Source of the DNA: Macropodus opercularis
Taxonomy: Eukaryota; Chordata; Actinopteri; Anabantiformes; Osphronemidae
DNA length: 64,000 nt
NCBI GenBank assembly: GCA_030770545.1
Contig: CM061099.1
Span: 13,647,001-13,711,000, forward strand
Direction of reading: 5' to 3'
Shown: positions 13,524 to 27,058 of the stretch, piece after piece
Position numbering within the stretch: the first letter of the stretch is position 1
How the letters are laid out: the number at the start of each line of letters is the position of its first letter
Notes under the pieces: generated by a model
Database searches by the model: none
What the model saw: only the letters and a program-made list of their open reading frames with translations
What the model was told of the DNA's origin: nothing
Position numbers and translations under genes: made by a program

Positions 13524-16500
13524 AGAAACACCAGAGGCAGACACAGAAAGACGTGTCTGCGTACGAGCTGGAGAAGAAGAAATGAGATTGTAGAGTTAGA
13601 CTGAATCTGTGTAAGCCAGCCTTTGAATAAGAATAAGACAGACAGCGGTGTCGATTTTCACTCACACATGAGCTGCACATGTCCCCGTGCGCATGTTTTG
13701 TGACATGAAAGATGGGAATGGAGTGTGAAGCTTTCTAATATTTCTGTGAGGTAGCATGGTGTTTGGATGGTAACTGGGCACTATACCTTACTATCAATGT
13801 GTGTGTGTGTAGTTCAGAGAGAGCAGAAAGAGACGCGTGTGCGTGTGCTGTGCCAAATATGAATGTCACGTTTCCCTGAAACACTGCAGGGAAAAGCAGA
13901 CAAGTGGAGTCGAAAAAACCTCCAACATGGTGAATATGATTTGATGATGATGTTAGGAGCAGTTGACCTCACATACATGTGTTTCTGTATCAGCATGTTG
14001 TTTTTCTGTATCTGGTAAACAATGTAAATAAGTGCTTTCTTTTTCCACACATATACATTTTAAGCCGGTGTTTGATGTTCATTTGCAGTAAATCCACAAC
14101 AAGCTGTACTTCGCTTTGCTAGAGACAGGACAAATATCTTCTGCTCACAATTCAATCGCAGTGATTTGTCCGTTTCGGCTCATTTTTTGTGGTGCAGCAG
14201 AACAAATTTCCATAACAATGTCATGTCTGTGTAAACACACAGCGTCACACTCATGGTATTATTCCACTCTTGGGTTTTGGGTTTTGTTGCCAGTGAGTGG
14301 ACAGCCACAGAGGCTGTGACTTTGCTTGTGTGATGTTAACTCTGTGAGACTCTTTGTGTGGAATCCGCTTTGCCTTTGTGTGTATGTTTAGCACATGTAT
14401 GACGTGTGTGTGTGTAAGTTCATGCTGGTTTCTTCCCTGGTTACTGTTCAAATTTGGTCAGAAATGTTGAAGTTTGGGATGACATTAAGTAAAATATGAC
14501 TGTAAATGCCTTCATTAGTAATTCATCTGTGCCAATTCTTCTCAGATTGTTTTGTCTGTTTTTGAAATTATGTTGAAATGTTTATCTTCTGTTCTGAGTA
14601 TGAACATCTATCATCATTGCTGCGTTTTGGAGTCAGGCTGCATCATGTCAGCGCCAAGCTCCACAGCTAATCTCTCACACTGCCTATGAGGTGTCTGTGC
14701 TGTGTGTCATTATCCGGCGCTGGGTGCTGAGGTAATCCCTCTATCTGTCCAAATGCCGTTATTATGAACTAATGATGAACTAAATCCTGCCCTGTCTAGT
14801 TCTCTCCCTCACCTCAACGGTATTTTTATGTCCTGATGTGACATGCTGCACTGCCCCTATCAAGCTTCAGGGCTGTGTAGGCTCTCTACGCTGAATAAAA
14901 GCACTGACAAACGCTTTCCAGCAGTGCTGCCGGTTGAATCATTGCATTTCACATCATTTATGACAGGAGCCTACAGCTGTGTATCACGGCCCAAAGTTCT
15001 TTTGTCTGTTGTTTGTATATATATAAGCAACGTGTCAGTGTTGTTTACGTTGACAGATGAACTACTGGCTGGATTATCCTAGACGATCCCAGAACATTAT
15101 GACCAACCCTGGTGACTTGGTGAACCTCGTACTTTTGTGGAAAAGAAGTTAAATTGTAGTTTCTTTGTATAGCAACACAACAGAATACTTCAACAACCGA
15201 CAATGCAACTAGAAAGATCTAGATAGAAAACCCAACAAATTAAATTAAAATGGTCACTTCAATACTGTCACTAGACACTAAACCGAGTTTAAATATTAAA
15301 TATTAAATATTACACATGAGCATGTTACCAGGTTGGCTACCCTTTAACTTACGTACAGCTTCACAGCCCTGCACGGGGCGACACGTTTTAGAGCAAGTTG
15401 TCTTTGTTGCAGACAGGTTTGGTGTAAGGTACAGTATGTGGGTGGTCAGCTTGGAAGGAGTTTGCCTGTGTGTTTCTACAAACTCTCCTTTTGTGGGTCC
15501 ACAGAATGAGTGTGTTTGTGGATGTTCTGTAGGAGCGTGGGAGTGGGAGCACCTCCAGGAGGCTCTGGAAGAGAAGCTGAAGAACTCGCTGGCTGTTGCT
15601 CAGCTTATGGATCGCATACGGTCTCTCATCGGCAGAGACAGGGTGAGGTCTTTGGCGTTGTCTTTCCCTAATACACGCATTTCTTTCGGGATTGGAACAA
15701 AGCATGTTTGGTGTAACAGCCTTGTGTGACAGTAGAGGTTAAATGTGTAAAATGTGCCAGACTTGTTCTTTGAAAGTATTCAGGCATGTTTTTGTAGTCC
15801 TTGTAGACTAACAGTGCCTTAATTAGCAAGACCTTGTTTAGAAACAGAGCAGTAATAATGTGGCTATAATTAGCATATTTACATAATTACTGCTCATAAT
15901 CATCTCTCACATACTATGGGAATTAACACAAAATAAACAAGGGATGCTCTCAAAGGAGCAAAGGCACACCACATGATATGTGAAAACATTATGCGGGACA
16001 TCAAGCATGAAATCCAACGTTATGACAAAACCTGCACAGTCGCATCTGGAATGTTTCATGTCTGTTTGGGAAAATGTGAGGTGGCTCCATGTAATAGGAA
16101 GCAGACTTTAACATTTAGAGCGCGATCAGGAGATATGACATGCGCCTGACAAGCCTTTGGCACCATGCGTGGTCTACCAACCCATCTGGATAGAACTAGG
16201 TCTTCTACCTGAGGCGTTGTTGAGACGGGCTGACACACCGAGAGACGGCTGGGCCACTTTAACAGGATGAGACATCCTAATGCTCTGTCATGAGTTGATC
16301 TCGTCCTTCGCAAACACCCCTGGGTGGTGTCACTATACAAGACGTGCTGATTTTTGCTTTCCATAAGCTTTGCATTGATTTACAAAATCAAACCGGCTTG
16401 ATTCTCCTGCTGCTCTGTTTTTGCCGAACGCTCCCTCTGCAGCAGAGCACGGTGAGAATATAGAGTTCTTTGTGCTTCAGTTCACTGAGAAAGGTCATTC

Positions 16501-16916
16501 AGTGGTAATGGGATTCTTTGATGACACTCATTTGTGGACTTAACACAACCATGTGAACACAGTCACGCTGACAGCCCTTCTTTTGCTACCTCTGTCCTCT
16601 GCGAGTAGTGCATGCGTTGCACTATAGATCTGGAAATGGCTTAAAATGAGCAGGAACGTGTTAATAAACAGTTTGGACAAGCGTCTGGCCGTCAGTCTGT
16701 TCTCAGTGTTAGCCAGTTCTGTCATGTCGTTCTTGGCATTGCAGATCAAGGATGTTTGGGTAGTGATAAACAAGACTGGCAAGGAGGCCATTTGTATTCC
16801 ACACGGGATGTGGGATGGATGTACAGACTGGCAATTGTACTGGTAACTAGTACCTGACATTCTGCAGAGAATCCTTTACTGTTTGGCAGCTTTTTTAGTT
16901 TCTCCCCCACTGTTTG

Positions 16917-16994
<78 letters not shown>

Positions 16995-19900
16995 CAGGGC
17001 CTCAGAGATACCCCCAGTGCACGTGCAGCTCAGCTCGGACCCCAAACTCTTGTCAACCTCTTCAATTCTCCTCTTTTCTCAGATGTCATTTTCATGGTGC
17101 AAGGTGAGTTCACCTCCCACATACAGTATGTGGTGTTTCAAATGCTTGCGTTGTCACCAGAGGAGCAGATGGTCACGTTTTGTTGGATGTCATTAAATTA
17201 CGATGGGGCCCGGTCGCTCCTTCATGAGAGAATGTAAGATGAAACGGGCAGAGCAATGAGCCTTTTCCTGTCATGTTTCATCTTTCCAATTGGTGCATTT
17301 AGCCATTTCTTGATTAAAAAACCAATAAACTACAACTTTCAGAATAATGCCAAAAAGCTTCTCCTATTTAATATTATGTGCTGTTTTGTGTTTGTACATT
17401 ACACAATTGAGTCTTAGAGGTCACACAGAAACTTTCTGAAAGAAGTTTCTATACATTTCTAAATTTCCAGATGGATTAGACAAAACCACAGTTTTGTACA
17501 GATTAAACATTTACGTTTTCTTTCAGATGACCCTCTGCAGTTGTAGATGCTACTGTCATTTCTCTGGGTCTTCTAGGGAGCGTATTGCCAGCACACCGAG
17601 CGGTTCTGGTGGCACGCTGTGATGTCATGGCGGCCATGTTTAGTGGAAAGTACGCGGAGGCCCGAAGTCGCGTGGTGCCGATCCATGGAGTCTCCTCTGA
17701 TACTTTCCTGTCATTCCTCGAGTACCTCTACACTGATTCCTGCTGTCCTGGTGAGTTTAACACACACAACTCATCTGTACCACTGTAGCCTCTGCAGTGT
17801 ATCTACAGTATAGATTAATGGCATAAACCTGGAAACTCTCAATGGGAGGAGCTAAATATAGTAGTGGACTGGCTTTTCAGTTCTCTTCATCTTCTAGACT
17901 AATTAAAGCCTGTAGCAGATTTTTTTATGGTGGCATGATTGATTACATTCATTTATTTGCCTGTAACCACATCTGTAGGACATTGCTCTAAATTACAAAC
18001 AAGCTCAGAGACAATAACTCGAAACAGAAGGGTATTTGAGGTGAAGATAATTTTATGTCGTGTTGGTACAAAGACACACATGTGTACAATGTGGGCTCTG
18101 AATGCTATTTTAACGCATCATGGAAGTAAGCACCTCTCCCAAATCAGAAAACGCACAGCAGTTAGCTCCTCAAGGCCTCATTCACTAAATGCAGCCCGAA
18201 ACAAAAGCACAGATGACAAGTCCCATCAGCCATCTGTGTGGCTGTGACATGCTGCCAGTGTTGGTCTCAAGGGGCATGCGGCAAACAGCACCGAGCTTAA
18301 AATTAAATTTGATTTAGTGATTACAAAATCAACCCATAACGGCTTCGTCTGCTTTGAATAGTGACCCGACGTGTTGTTGTTGTTTTCCTCTTAGTATCTT
18401 ACACCTTGTGCTCGGCATTTTTTTTATCAGCTCTAATAAAATGCCCTGGTCATGACAGTCTTTGATAAAACCTTACATGTAGAGCATTACACAGCATTTC
18501 AAGAACCTCTACAAACTTACATGCTATTAAGTTGAACGCGAAAACATTTAATTGCGCCTGGCTATGAAAATCTCAGGGACACTGTTACTCAACACTCGGC
18601 CTGCAGATATGTGCAGATTTCAGTCATATGGAAAAGGAACAATTCTAAATGTATTTATGTAGGGGTGGACTTAAAAACTAATGAACACTGCATTTCACTT
18701 TCATTAGATAAAGAAGGATTTCAGTGTCATGTTACGGTTGCTGGGTTTGCTTCACGTGTACTATAAGTGAACAACCATGTTAAACCACGTTTAACTGCAT
18801 AACATGATGTGCCAACTGTTCTTGCTGTGTTTGTATGTTTGAGTTTTTCTACCCCCTAGTGGATAAAAGATTACCCAAAGCAGCCGTGAGGGACAAGCTT
18901 TTGCAATTCTGCATGTGAAAGGTAGTAAGAGCGTGTGACTCTCATGTCTGTTTGGATTAAGCCGTATAAATACACATTGAAACATATTCAGAAAGCACGA
19001 GAATGTGCTATTTTCCCTAATAATAGTTTAAGTCTTATAAGTCGCACTTATATACAGACATACATCATTGCAGCATTAATTATACCATTGACTTCTGTCA
19101 CTCTTTCTGGTATTGCTGCATAATAAACTGCTGAGTAGACGAAGCTTCAGAATTGTCCTACGAATAAGCAGCCGCGTGGAGCCGCTTTCCCCTCACGATA
19201 ATTTGAGTAAGAAATTCTGAGAATATTTAGAAATAGCAAACCTTAGGGTCCAGCATAGGAGAGAGGAGGGTAAGCAAGCTGTCTCCAGAGATACGGCCGC
19301 AGGTTGAGTCACGGTAAAAGGAAACGAATGCTATGAAGCAGCTCAGAGGCTGCAGCCGCTGCACCGTTACGTAAGAGCTCAGCGCTCAAGGTCACAGCAA
19401 GGTAAGTCCATCAGCAGCAACAAAACCGAGGGGTGTGAGTATCCACATACATACTGACATGAATGACAAACAAATCTGGTTACATCAGGCCCAACTTTAT
19501 TTGACATTTTGACATTACATAATAAGACAAACAGTTCTTGGTTGACAAATGTTGCGTGTCTTACATAAAGATGCAACTTGACAGCTTGGTAAATGTAGTT
19601 GTTGATTTAAAGCGACGTAACTATGACTGTAGTCTTTTTTCATGTTCTGTCCAGCTATTGAAAAGCTGATGTTGAGATCTGTCTCGATGTCCACCTGTTA
19701 AAAAACCCTGACGCTTTTTCACACTAACAACACGGGCTCTACGCCTTTTGTTTGCTAATGGATTGACAGGACGTCAGCGTGTGTTGCGTGTTTTCTGTGT
19801 GTCCAGCCAGTGTCCTGCAGGCCATGGCTGTGCTCGTCTGTGCTGAGATGTACCAGGTGAAACGGCTGCAGCACCTGTGTGAGGTCTGTGTGTGCGCGTA

Positions 19901-21215
19901 CCTTCAGAGCATGCCCAGTAGAGAGCTGGCATCCACAGGTATCAGCGTTGTGCGATTACTCCGCAGAGCAAAGGTCAGTGAAACACAACAGATTTTAGTG
20001 ACAAATATATATATGACAACAAATCTATTCTGTTGAAAAGCATCTGTTCTCACAAGATGTTCTGTGGCCTGTGTTGTCTGCTTGACCCTCAGTGTCACAA
20101 TGCAGAGCAGCTGTACATCTGGCTTCTTCACTTTATAGCCAACAACTACCTAATCTTCAGTCACAAACCCGACTTCCTGGAACTCTCAGGTCAGTCTGTG
20201 AACTTTCAAACCAACATCTAAGAGTTTTTAAAAAGCCTTGAAAGATGAACGATGGTTACGCTCCTCGCAGCTAAACTGACCAGCTGTGTCTGCTTTGAAG
20301 TGGGTTTCAGATTTCAGTGTAAAATTCATTCAGAGCCTCCAGGCCTTTTTCCACCAACAATATGTAGGGTGGGGCTGCATCTGTCTCAGATTAATGCAGT
20401 GCCAAGGCTTCGTGTTTTTCTCCCAAATGACCAACACTGTACAAAACACAGGTGTCTCGAATTTGTAGGCTCAAAACTTTAATAACCAGTCGTCTTGTGA
20501 AATGAGTTATTTAGTATTTAGTAGATGCTGAAAAACGGTCAGTGACACCTTTAACAACCTTTGTATTGTACGCTGTGAGCTACGTTATAATGGTGATATA
20601 CTGATCCATCCACACATTCATTACGCTTACTGCTGTCTGAGGGTGACGGCTGCAGCCAGTCTCAACACACTGCACAGGTCACTAGATTATCACAGGCTCA
20701 GCACACAGACAGACAACCACTCACAACAGGGGCTTTTTTACAGTTAAATTCTAGTTAGCAATGACCCAGAAAGACACCACACATTCATTTAGTATTAGAA
20801 GCACATTTATTGTGTCATAAACACAAAACTCATTCATGTTCAGCTGGACGGGTACTGAGGACGGGAGAAGTAGACCAAATAAAAGAAGAGCTCAACCACT
20901 CTTGGTATTAATGTAAACTGCTAACTTAGTGTAAACTTCAGCCTTCGTTGTTGTGTTCACAGCAACAATAACAAGAAGTTATTCCTGCATGTGCATCTGT
21001 GATTATAGGAGTATAGGAAATCTTGCTGTAATAACTATCAGCAAAGCATTGCATTGCAGTAAAGTTATGACATGTTTGCGTTCGTGTGCCTTCCAGATGA
21101 GGAGCGTGAGCAGGTGGAGAGGCTACGCTGGCCGTCCCGGGGCTACCTGCAGGAGCTCAGCGAGTACCAGCAGAGACGACGCAAGCTACGCAAGTCCCGC
21201 TGCGTAGTCATGTGA
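6101..21215 (+). CDS. rhobtb3: Rho-related BTB domain-containing protein 3
   Basis: Thirteen coding exons: 6101-6102, 6493-6724, 7447-7639, 9414-9571, 9655-9763, 11747-11942, 12042-12277, 15533-15642, 16998-17103, 17577-17750, 19807-19973, 20093-20189, 21097-21215. Total 1899 nt, 632 aa (human 611), with all phases consistent. Order: divergent Rho-like domain (about 1-215; MSIHIVALG start, VVRDCPSW, ADILVIKYSV, CTCPLC, YLELPSLNHVFVGRYF), BTB1 (about 245-410, split by an insert), BTB2 (about 425-550; FSDVIFMVQGS, PAHRAVLVARCDVMAAMF, TFLSFLEYLYTDSCCP), a C-terminal helical region and a CaaX-like CVVM end. No P-loop GKS/T is visible. Known for the family: an atypical Rho protein that binds and hydrolyses ATP, is linked to Rab9-dependent endosome-to-Golgi transport, and acts as a Cullin-3-type BTB adaptor. 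Oddities: the start codon is split AT|G by intron 1, and a long (TG)n tract abuts exon 9. Intron 8 carries no gene; intron 7 holds a (CA)n tract. Confidence 0.97.
13482..13521. repeat. (CA)n microsatellite in RHOBTB3 intron 7
   Basis: About 20 uninterrupted CA units. Short interrupted TG tracts lie nearby (13796-13810, 14404-14414). Confidence 0.95.
16919..16990 (+). repeat. (TG)36 tract abutting the RHOBTB3 exon 9 acceptor
   Basis: About 72 nt of pure TG, followed only by CGTGCAG before exon 9 begins at 16998. It occupies the position of the polypyrimidine tract. A pyrimidine stretch lies further upstream at about 16891-16910. Confidence 0.97.
20606..20735 (+). repeat. Degenerate copy of a teleost dispersed repeat
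   Basis: In RHOBTB3 intron 12. It begins with a CCATCCA-CATTCATTACGCTTACTG segment and continues to a TATCACAGG...CACACAGACAGACAACCACTCACA segment. This order resembles a short dispersed repeat common in fish genomes, whose consensus runs from CATCCATCCATTTTCT to the ACACAGAGACAGACAACCATTCACAC block. A second copy lies at 54296-54498. The match is from memory of the family and the class is not assigned. Confidence 0.6.
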
Positions 21216-23247
21216 CGTCCACCTGAACTCCAATATCCTGCAGAAAGGAGAGCCGGAGAGCAGCCGTGGGAAAGCAGGGAGGAGAAAAGGGTGAATGATG
21301 AGACTGGTCGACATGTGGCGAAACAGGAACAACTTTTATTCTCCTGGATGACGGCGCTGACTCTGAGAGACAAGGTGGAAGAGGAAACTGCTGCGAGACT
21401 CTGTAACCAACCGGACTGCACTGTCAGGCAGCGACGTATATGACTGTGACACATCTCTCTACCCCTAGAGAAACAATGTGTGACTACTTCATCACTGGCA
21501 ATACGAAATGACTGATCCCTTAAACCCAACATGAATTTAGTAAGACCGATTCGCCAGAGGCTCTACGAAAAAATGTAGTTTAGTGGATGAAAATGGTCGG
21601 CTTTGAGGAGAAACTGTGACAAACTGGCTGCACTGAGTATAGATACAACACCTGTTGGAAACCAGGATCATGTGATGGCCATGTCAAACTCCCGTCCTGC
21701 AGTCATGTGACTTCAGGTTGAAATTATGCTCTACAACACACGTATGGATGCTGGACACAGGACTGCTCCATCTTTAATTAAACCCATGATGGCCAGTGAT
21801 GCACTTGGGAGTCCAGCACAGACATGCAGCTTCTCTGAATCTGAAGCAATCGTTAAGCCTCCTCAGTAGCTCAGTGAGTTTTTCATCTGAGCGACGACCT
21901 ACATTAGTGGAAAGCGACCGGTAACACTGCTGGTAGGGCAGCCCCTCTCATTTTCATCTGTAATGTAACAAACTCTGTTCCGCATACAGGCAGGACCAAT
22001 TAAATTAATAATATCCCTTCTTTTCCTAGACTCTTTCAGATCTATAATGCATCAGCGAGCGTCTCAGAGCCAGGCTGATCCTATTACCACGTGAGATGGA
22101 ATACATTTTAGTCGTAGACCGTATCAAATGACGACACATCACTTTGACTGAGACATGGCTTGAAAATAAATTCTCACACTACTCGTCCAAATCCAAGTGC
22201 TTTGTAAACTACATCTAGTACAATAACCAGTGTGTTTTAAAACCTCATTTACAGGTAAGCTGGACCTTTTCAGTTTTGTTTGCAGGTTAATATGAAATAA
22301 TGATGAAAGCATTACTTCTATATTTGCAATAACAAACAATAATGGTCCGTCTCTGTCACGCAAAAAGGTAAAAGCCCTTTGTAGCATTTACGTGTACAGA
22401 AGTGGTTGGAAAAAATAACAAGCATATCAAGGAAATAGGTTGGTTCACTAAAAACCAAAATGCCTCTGGGTGGACACAGTGTTTATTTTATTTTTTAAAT
22501 TTCTTTTTAATCATAAAGAGATTATGATTTATTGGTGCTGCACTTATTTTTGTAAACTATTCCGTATGTGGACATTAGATTTTTTCTTTTCTTTTTTAAC
22601 ATTTGGAGTGGAGATGACTGGGTCTTTTGGGTTTGACAGTCCAACGTTTCACTGCTGTTTACTTTAAAAGAAGTCCTGATTTTTTTAAAAAAAAGGTACA
22701 TGGAGATGTAAAAAGACAATTGTCTTAATAGAATGGACACAAAAGATCACTAGTGACATTTTAATATATAATACTCAACCAGCAGTATGTAAATTTAATA
22801 TATTAACAGCAGGGAGCTGCCACTTGGAGATTTTGACAGTGTACCAGTAATATCAATTTAACTACAGGTAAAAGTATATTTCACTTGATGCTGCATCACA
22901 TCGATCCAATAAGACTAGAGGGGAAATAGCAGCTGAAACTCTGACTGTGAAACCAAGTGGAGCCCAGTATGTGGAGACAGACTGAGCCTCCACTGGGACC
23001 AGTGTTGTACAGTCTGTAAATAACCTGAAGTCTGACTTTAAATAAAGACGTTTTAGAAATAATACACTACAGGCTCTATGATGTGCTGTGTTCAAAGGCC
23101 ATGTCACCGGCTCAGTCAGCTGTACCGGACCGTGTGCATGCAGGCTGCTGTGTAGCCTGACGTCCTGTTGTACGACCTGGGGTCACAGCCCAGCACCGGG
23201 CTGCTCACTTGGCATTAATCAGAAATACGAGTGGTACCTTGGCCTTT
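21216..23247. other. Convergent 3' UTRs of RHOBTB3 and GLRX
   Basis: No coding sequence. Plus-strand AATAAA hexamers at 22165-22170 and 23041-23046 are candidate RHOBTB3 ends. Minus-strand signals (TTTATT on the plus strand) at 22482-22487, 22487-22492 and 22528-22533 are candidate GLRX ends. If the distal RHOBTB3 site is used, the two tail-to-tail transcripts overlap in antisense by several hundred bases. Confidence 0.45.
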
Positions 23248-24203
23248 CTACTGCAGCGCTCCAATAGACTGCAGCATGCCCTCCAGTTTACCACTGCTGT
23301 GCAGCGCCGACACGTCGCTGCCGCCTCCAACACACTCCTCACCGATGAACACGCGCGGGACCTGCGTTCAGATGATCACACACAGAGCAGAGAAGCACCC
23401 AGTAAATATGTCGCACACACACAAATATAAGCGATGCCGTGATGCGAGTGTTGGTAAAGCTCCTGTGAGGATGTGCGTCTCCATAAGCCCATTAGCAGAG
23501 CTGCAAATGCAAAACCAATACCCGGGGGATTCAAACCCAGACAAAGGACAGAGAGGAGTGTGTTTGTTCTCTCAGGTTTACCTTCCAGCATGGTCGCAGA
23601 CACTAAGAGCCAGATTCAGACGCAGGAGGCGTCTTTAAGATGCTGAACAACCACACTTCCTGCAGCTGTTGACAGCATTCAGCATCATTTTAAAGCGCCA
23701 ACGCTCTGCACGTTGTCTCACTGCAAGTCACACGAAAACGATGTATATGGCACAGTATGTATTGAGATAAAAGCCGACCGTCTCTGAAGTTCTAACTGAT
23801 TTAAGTCGTTGGAAGCCGTGGCAGCAGGTTTCTTACGGAGCCCTGACTACGCCCCGGCAGTTCACGGGAACGGAACCGACGCGGATTTTCTGGGTACAGG
23901 TCGTTTAATGAGACCTGCTCGTGTTGTCTGTCGCCTGAAAGCGGCTCTGACTGAGACTCGTCGCGGCGGCTGGAAGAAGCGGAGGCCAGTGTTTACCGTG
24001 CGGCCTCCCGTCAGCTCCAGGAAGTAGTCTTGCAGGCTGTCCACGTCTCTGCGTCCGCTGATGTCCACGTACTCCAAATGTCCCGGTTTGAACTTGTACT
24101 TGGACAGAACCTCTTTGGCCATGGTGCAGTACGGACACGAGGGCTTAATGAACAGCACCACTCGGTCTCCTTTGACTTTAGCCTGGACAAACTGCTGCGC
24201 CAT
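23248..24203 (-). CDS. glrx: Glutaredoxin-1 (thioltransferase)
   Basis: Two exons on the minus strand: 24203-23997 (69 codons) and 23361-23248 (38 codons with stop), giving 106 aa, the same length as human GLRX. The dithiol active site CPYC is at residues 23-26 in the context FIKPSCPYC. The second exon supplies the TVPRVFIG segment and the ECVGGGSD glutathione-binding loop, and the protein ends in SIGALQ. It reduces protein-glutathione mixed disulfides and ribonucleotide reductase, using glutathione, in the cytosol. There is no targeting peptide. The start MAQQFVQAKV fits the family; the upstream open frame (to 24452) is non-conserved 5' sequence. It lies tail to tail with RHOBTB3 and upstream in the same direction as ELL2, as in human. 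Confidence 0.97.
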
Positions 24204-24878
24204 CGCCCGTTGCTGAGGCGTTTGCAACGACAGAAACCTGGACGACGGAGAGGAAAGTGATACTGTACACTGTAAATTATGATAATTAGCGTGACGGAGG
24301 GGGCGGGGCGTCGCCCTTAAAGAGACACTACACACTTCGGACGCGGCGGCGGCATCGTCAGCTGTTTGAGCAGCTTCTAACGTTAAGAGAAGCTCAACAC
24401 GCGCATGGAAAACAGAAACGTGTAGTCGCTGCTTTTTGGGCTTTGAACACAACCAGCGTCAAAACATCAAATAGAACATTTGCAATGTAGTGGACTAGAA
24501 GTTTACATATAGATATGCTAAATATTAAGAGCAACACATATGACATAAGCAAATGTAAGCACACAAATGGATAATTAAGGTTTGCCAAGTACCATCTCAA
24601 AGAGATTATGATTCGTTTGCTTTTACTAATGAATTAAAGGCTAATTTTACATCATGTAACATCACTTACTGAAGAGACACAGAGTACATAACATTTTGAA
24701 ACCCAGTTCTGCCTTCCAGTCCCCGCTCTAAAAAACCAGTCCCGCCATTTTTGTCTTTTTCGTGTTAACTGTGATGATTTTACAATATCTAGCACTTGCA
24801 GAAAACGTTAAATTTGCTGGAGACACGAGGAGCAACATGAACAAGGACAGACAATTTCAGGGTAAATCTTAAGTTCAC

Positions 24879-24884
24879 TTTATT
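24879..24884 (-). terminator. Candidate poly(A) signal of ELL2
   Basis: AATAAA on the minus strand, about 2.4 kb after the ELL2 stop and well clear of the GLRX start. The choice of this site is inferred. Confidence 0.4.
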
Positions 24885-27013
24885 AAAATGTCTTGAACAT
24901 TTTCAGTTGGGCAGGATTCACTCAAAATTCACATTTTCAGTGGTTTTTCATATCCGAACACTGCCGGGCATTTCTAATCTTGTAACTTCCTCATTAAGAC
25001 TCTTGATCAACCCTGTTCTCCCCCCCTTGCCTTTACTGCTACAACTCACTTTACGTTCATCAGTGTTTTTTTTCTCATAATAATAAAAAACGTTCAGAAG
25101 GCTAGGATGAGGTGAGTGACAGTTTAAAGGCTCCATGTGAAAGCCTGGCTTTCATTTTCCTTAGTGACTCAGATCTGTGGGAAACGACCACAGCCAGGGA
25201 AGAAGAATTGAAACCCTGACTGTTGCCCACAGTCACAGTAAGTGTAAATCTCAACTTGAGTCCAAATTCATGTGGTGATTTTTTTTAATCTGCTGTTGTG
25301 ACGCTAACACACAAGTGCTGAATTTGGCCAATAAAACTTGAGCAACAACAAGCAGGTTGAGCATTAGTTAGCTTATTATGCTCAAGTGATCGTGACAGCT
25401 GACCAAAACGGCCAGTCTACTGCAGAGACTGACTATCTGACAGGTTGCCACAACCAACATGCGTGAAATAAACCTGGCTGGTATTTAATTCAATTTCTAC
25501 TTTGAGGAAAAACACGGTGCCACAGTTTTCCCAATAAATGACACAGACTCCTGCACGTGCACATTGGCTGGGCTAGTGAGGACTGCTGATCTTTTTAGGC
25601 GCAGTGACTAAAACCCCCTTTACCGACCCCAAAATAAGTGTTTTACATATTGCAGCATTACTGTCACTTAAAATTAAGCTCCAATCACAAAGTTGACTCT
25701 ATGGATGCAGGACCACAGGGTATTTAATTTTGGCAACCATTCTAGCACAGGTTTGTAAACAATATTTCCCTTGCTGAAATAAAGTTTTTTACGATGAAGC
25801 TAGTTATCGATCCATTAAGTCAATCAGTATCAATGTTGGAAAAAAAAAAAAAGCTATACTGAAATCTTTCACTGCTGTGCAGAAGTGAAAATCAAATACA
25901 TTTGACATCATTGTACAGATTAGTGCTCTGGCAGATGACAAGTTTTTAATACAGACTTTCGTTTGTTTGACGCAGAATCAAGCTGAAGAGGTGGGCGCAG
26001 TCCTTTCCAGGGTTTTAAAGAGGAACCATTCTGGAAAATAAGGACCTGGATCTTCTCTCTCTCTTACTTGAGATTAGATGCCGTTACCCCAGTCAGAGTG
26101 ATCCAGAGTGCTCTGGCTGGTTAAACACTAGCAGCTTTTTTTGTTTGTTTTTCCTGTTTCTCCACTACCACCCACCTGACATTTCTGCTTTTTTCTCCTT
26201 TCACCCTTCACAGCCATACAACTCCATGCACACAACATTTTGCAACCATCCTTCCAGGCTTGCATTCTCCTTCCACCACACAAGACACAGACACAGACAC
26301 ACACACACACAGCCTGCTCTCAGGCAATTGTAGATCCTTTGTATCGCCTTTGATGCTTAAGAGTTGGCCCAACACAATGTATTTGAGTGTGAACACCCAT
26401 AAGGCACCCATGATGCACCATGAACTCAAACACTGTTGGTGCAGCGAACAGTGTCCCACAGTCGGGGATCACACTCCTTTAATAAACCCCACCCTCACCA
26501 CCCAAAGTGGCCGTTACAACTAAATATACAATTCATGCACACGTACGTTCGTCAGCTCAAATGATTTCTCCTTCCTGTCTCATTTCCTTCCTTTTCAGCA
26601 TCAACGTCAACATGGTCAATTCTGACGAAGTAAGGTAACCAGTCAAGTTTTGCAAGAAAGAGGAAATGAGTCAGTAGGGACATCGATACAAACTGAGATG
26701 ACATAATAGATTCTGCGTGCAAAATGGCTTCAAAGTCAAACACATAAGGCCTGCGGTATTATGTTTTTGCATTGTTTTCAAGAAAAGTTAAACAATATAT
26801 CATCTGCAGACTCTTCCTTTGCACTATGAGTCCTAAAATAAATAGATCCCCCTCTTTTCTTTTTACTTAAATACAAGTTAATATTTTATCTGATACTCAA
26901 AAATATTTTTGTTCTTTTAGTCCTTCACAAGGTTTAGGTTTCTCTCCAAACTCATTTACACATGCAGGCTGCCCCTTCCACTGATCCAGTGGTATGAAAA
27001 TTCATAGGAGCTC

Positions 27014-27017
<4 letters not shown>

Positions 27018-27056
<39 letters not shown>
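27018..27056. repeat. A39/U39 homopolymer in the ELL2 3' UTR
   Basis: An uninterrupted run of 39 A on the plus strand. In ELL2 mRNA it would be a U39 tract about 240 nt after the stop codon. Confidence 0.95.

Positions 27057-27058
<2 letters not shown>

Noticed and set aside
16746..17237. Open frames of repeated VCVC or THTH residues
   Set aside because: They are translations of the (TG)36 microsatellite and the overlapping RHOBTB3 exon 9.
23809..24452. 196-codon minus-strand frame as a longer glutaredoxin
   Set aside because: Only the middle (24203-23997) is GLRX. The rest is 5' flank and read-through past the exon 1 donor.
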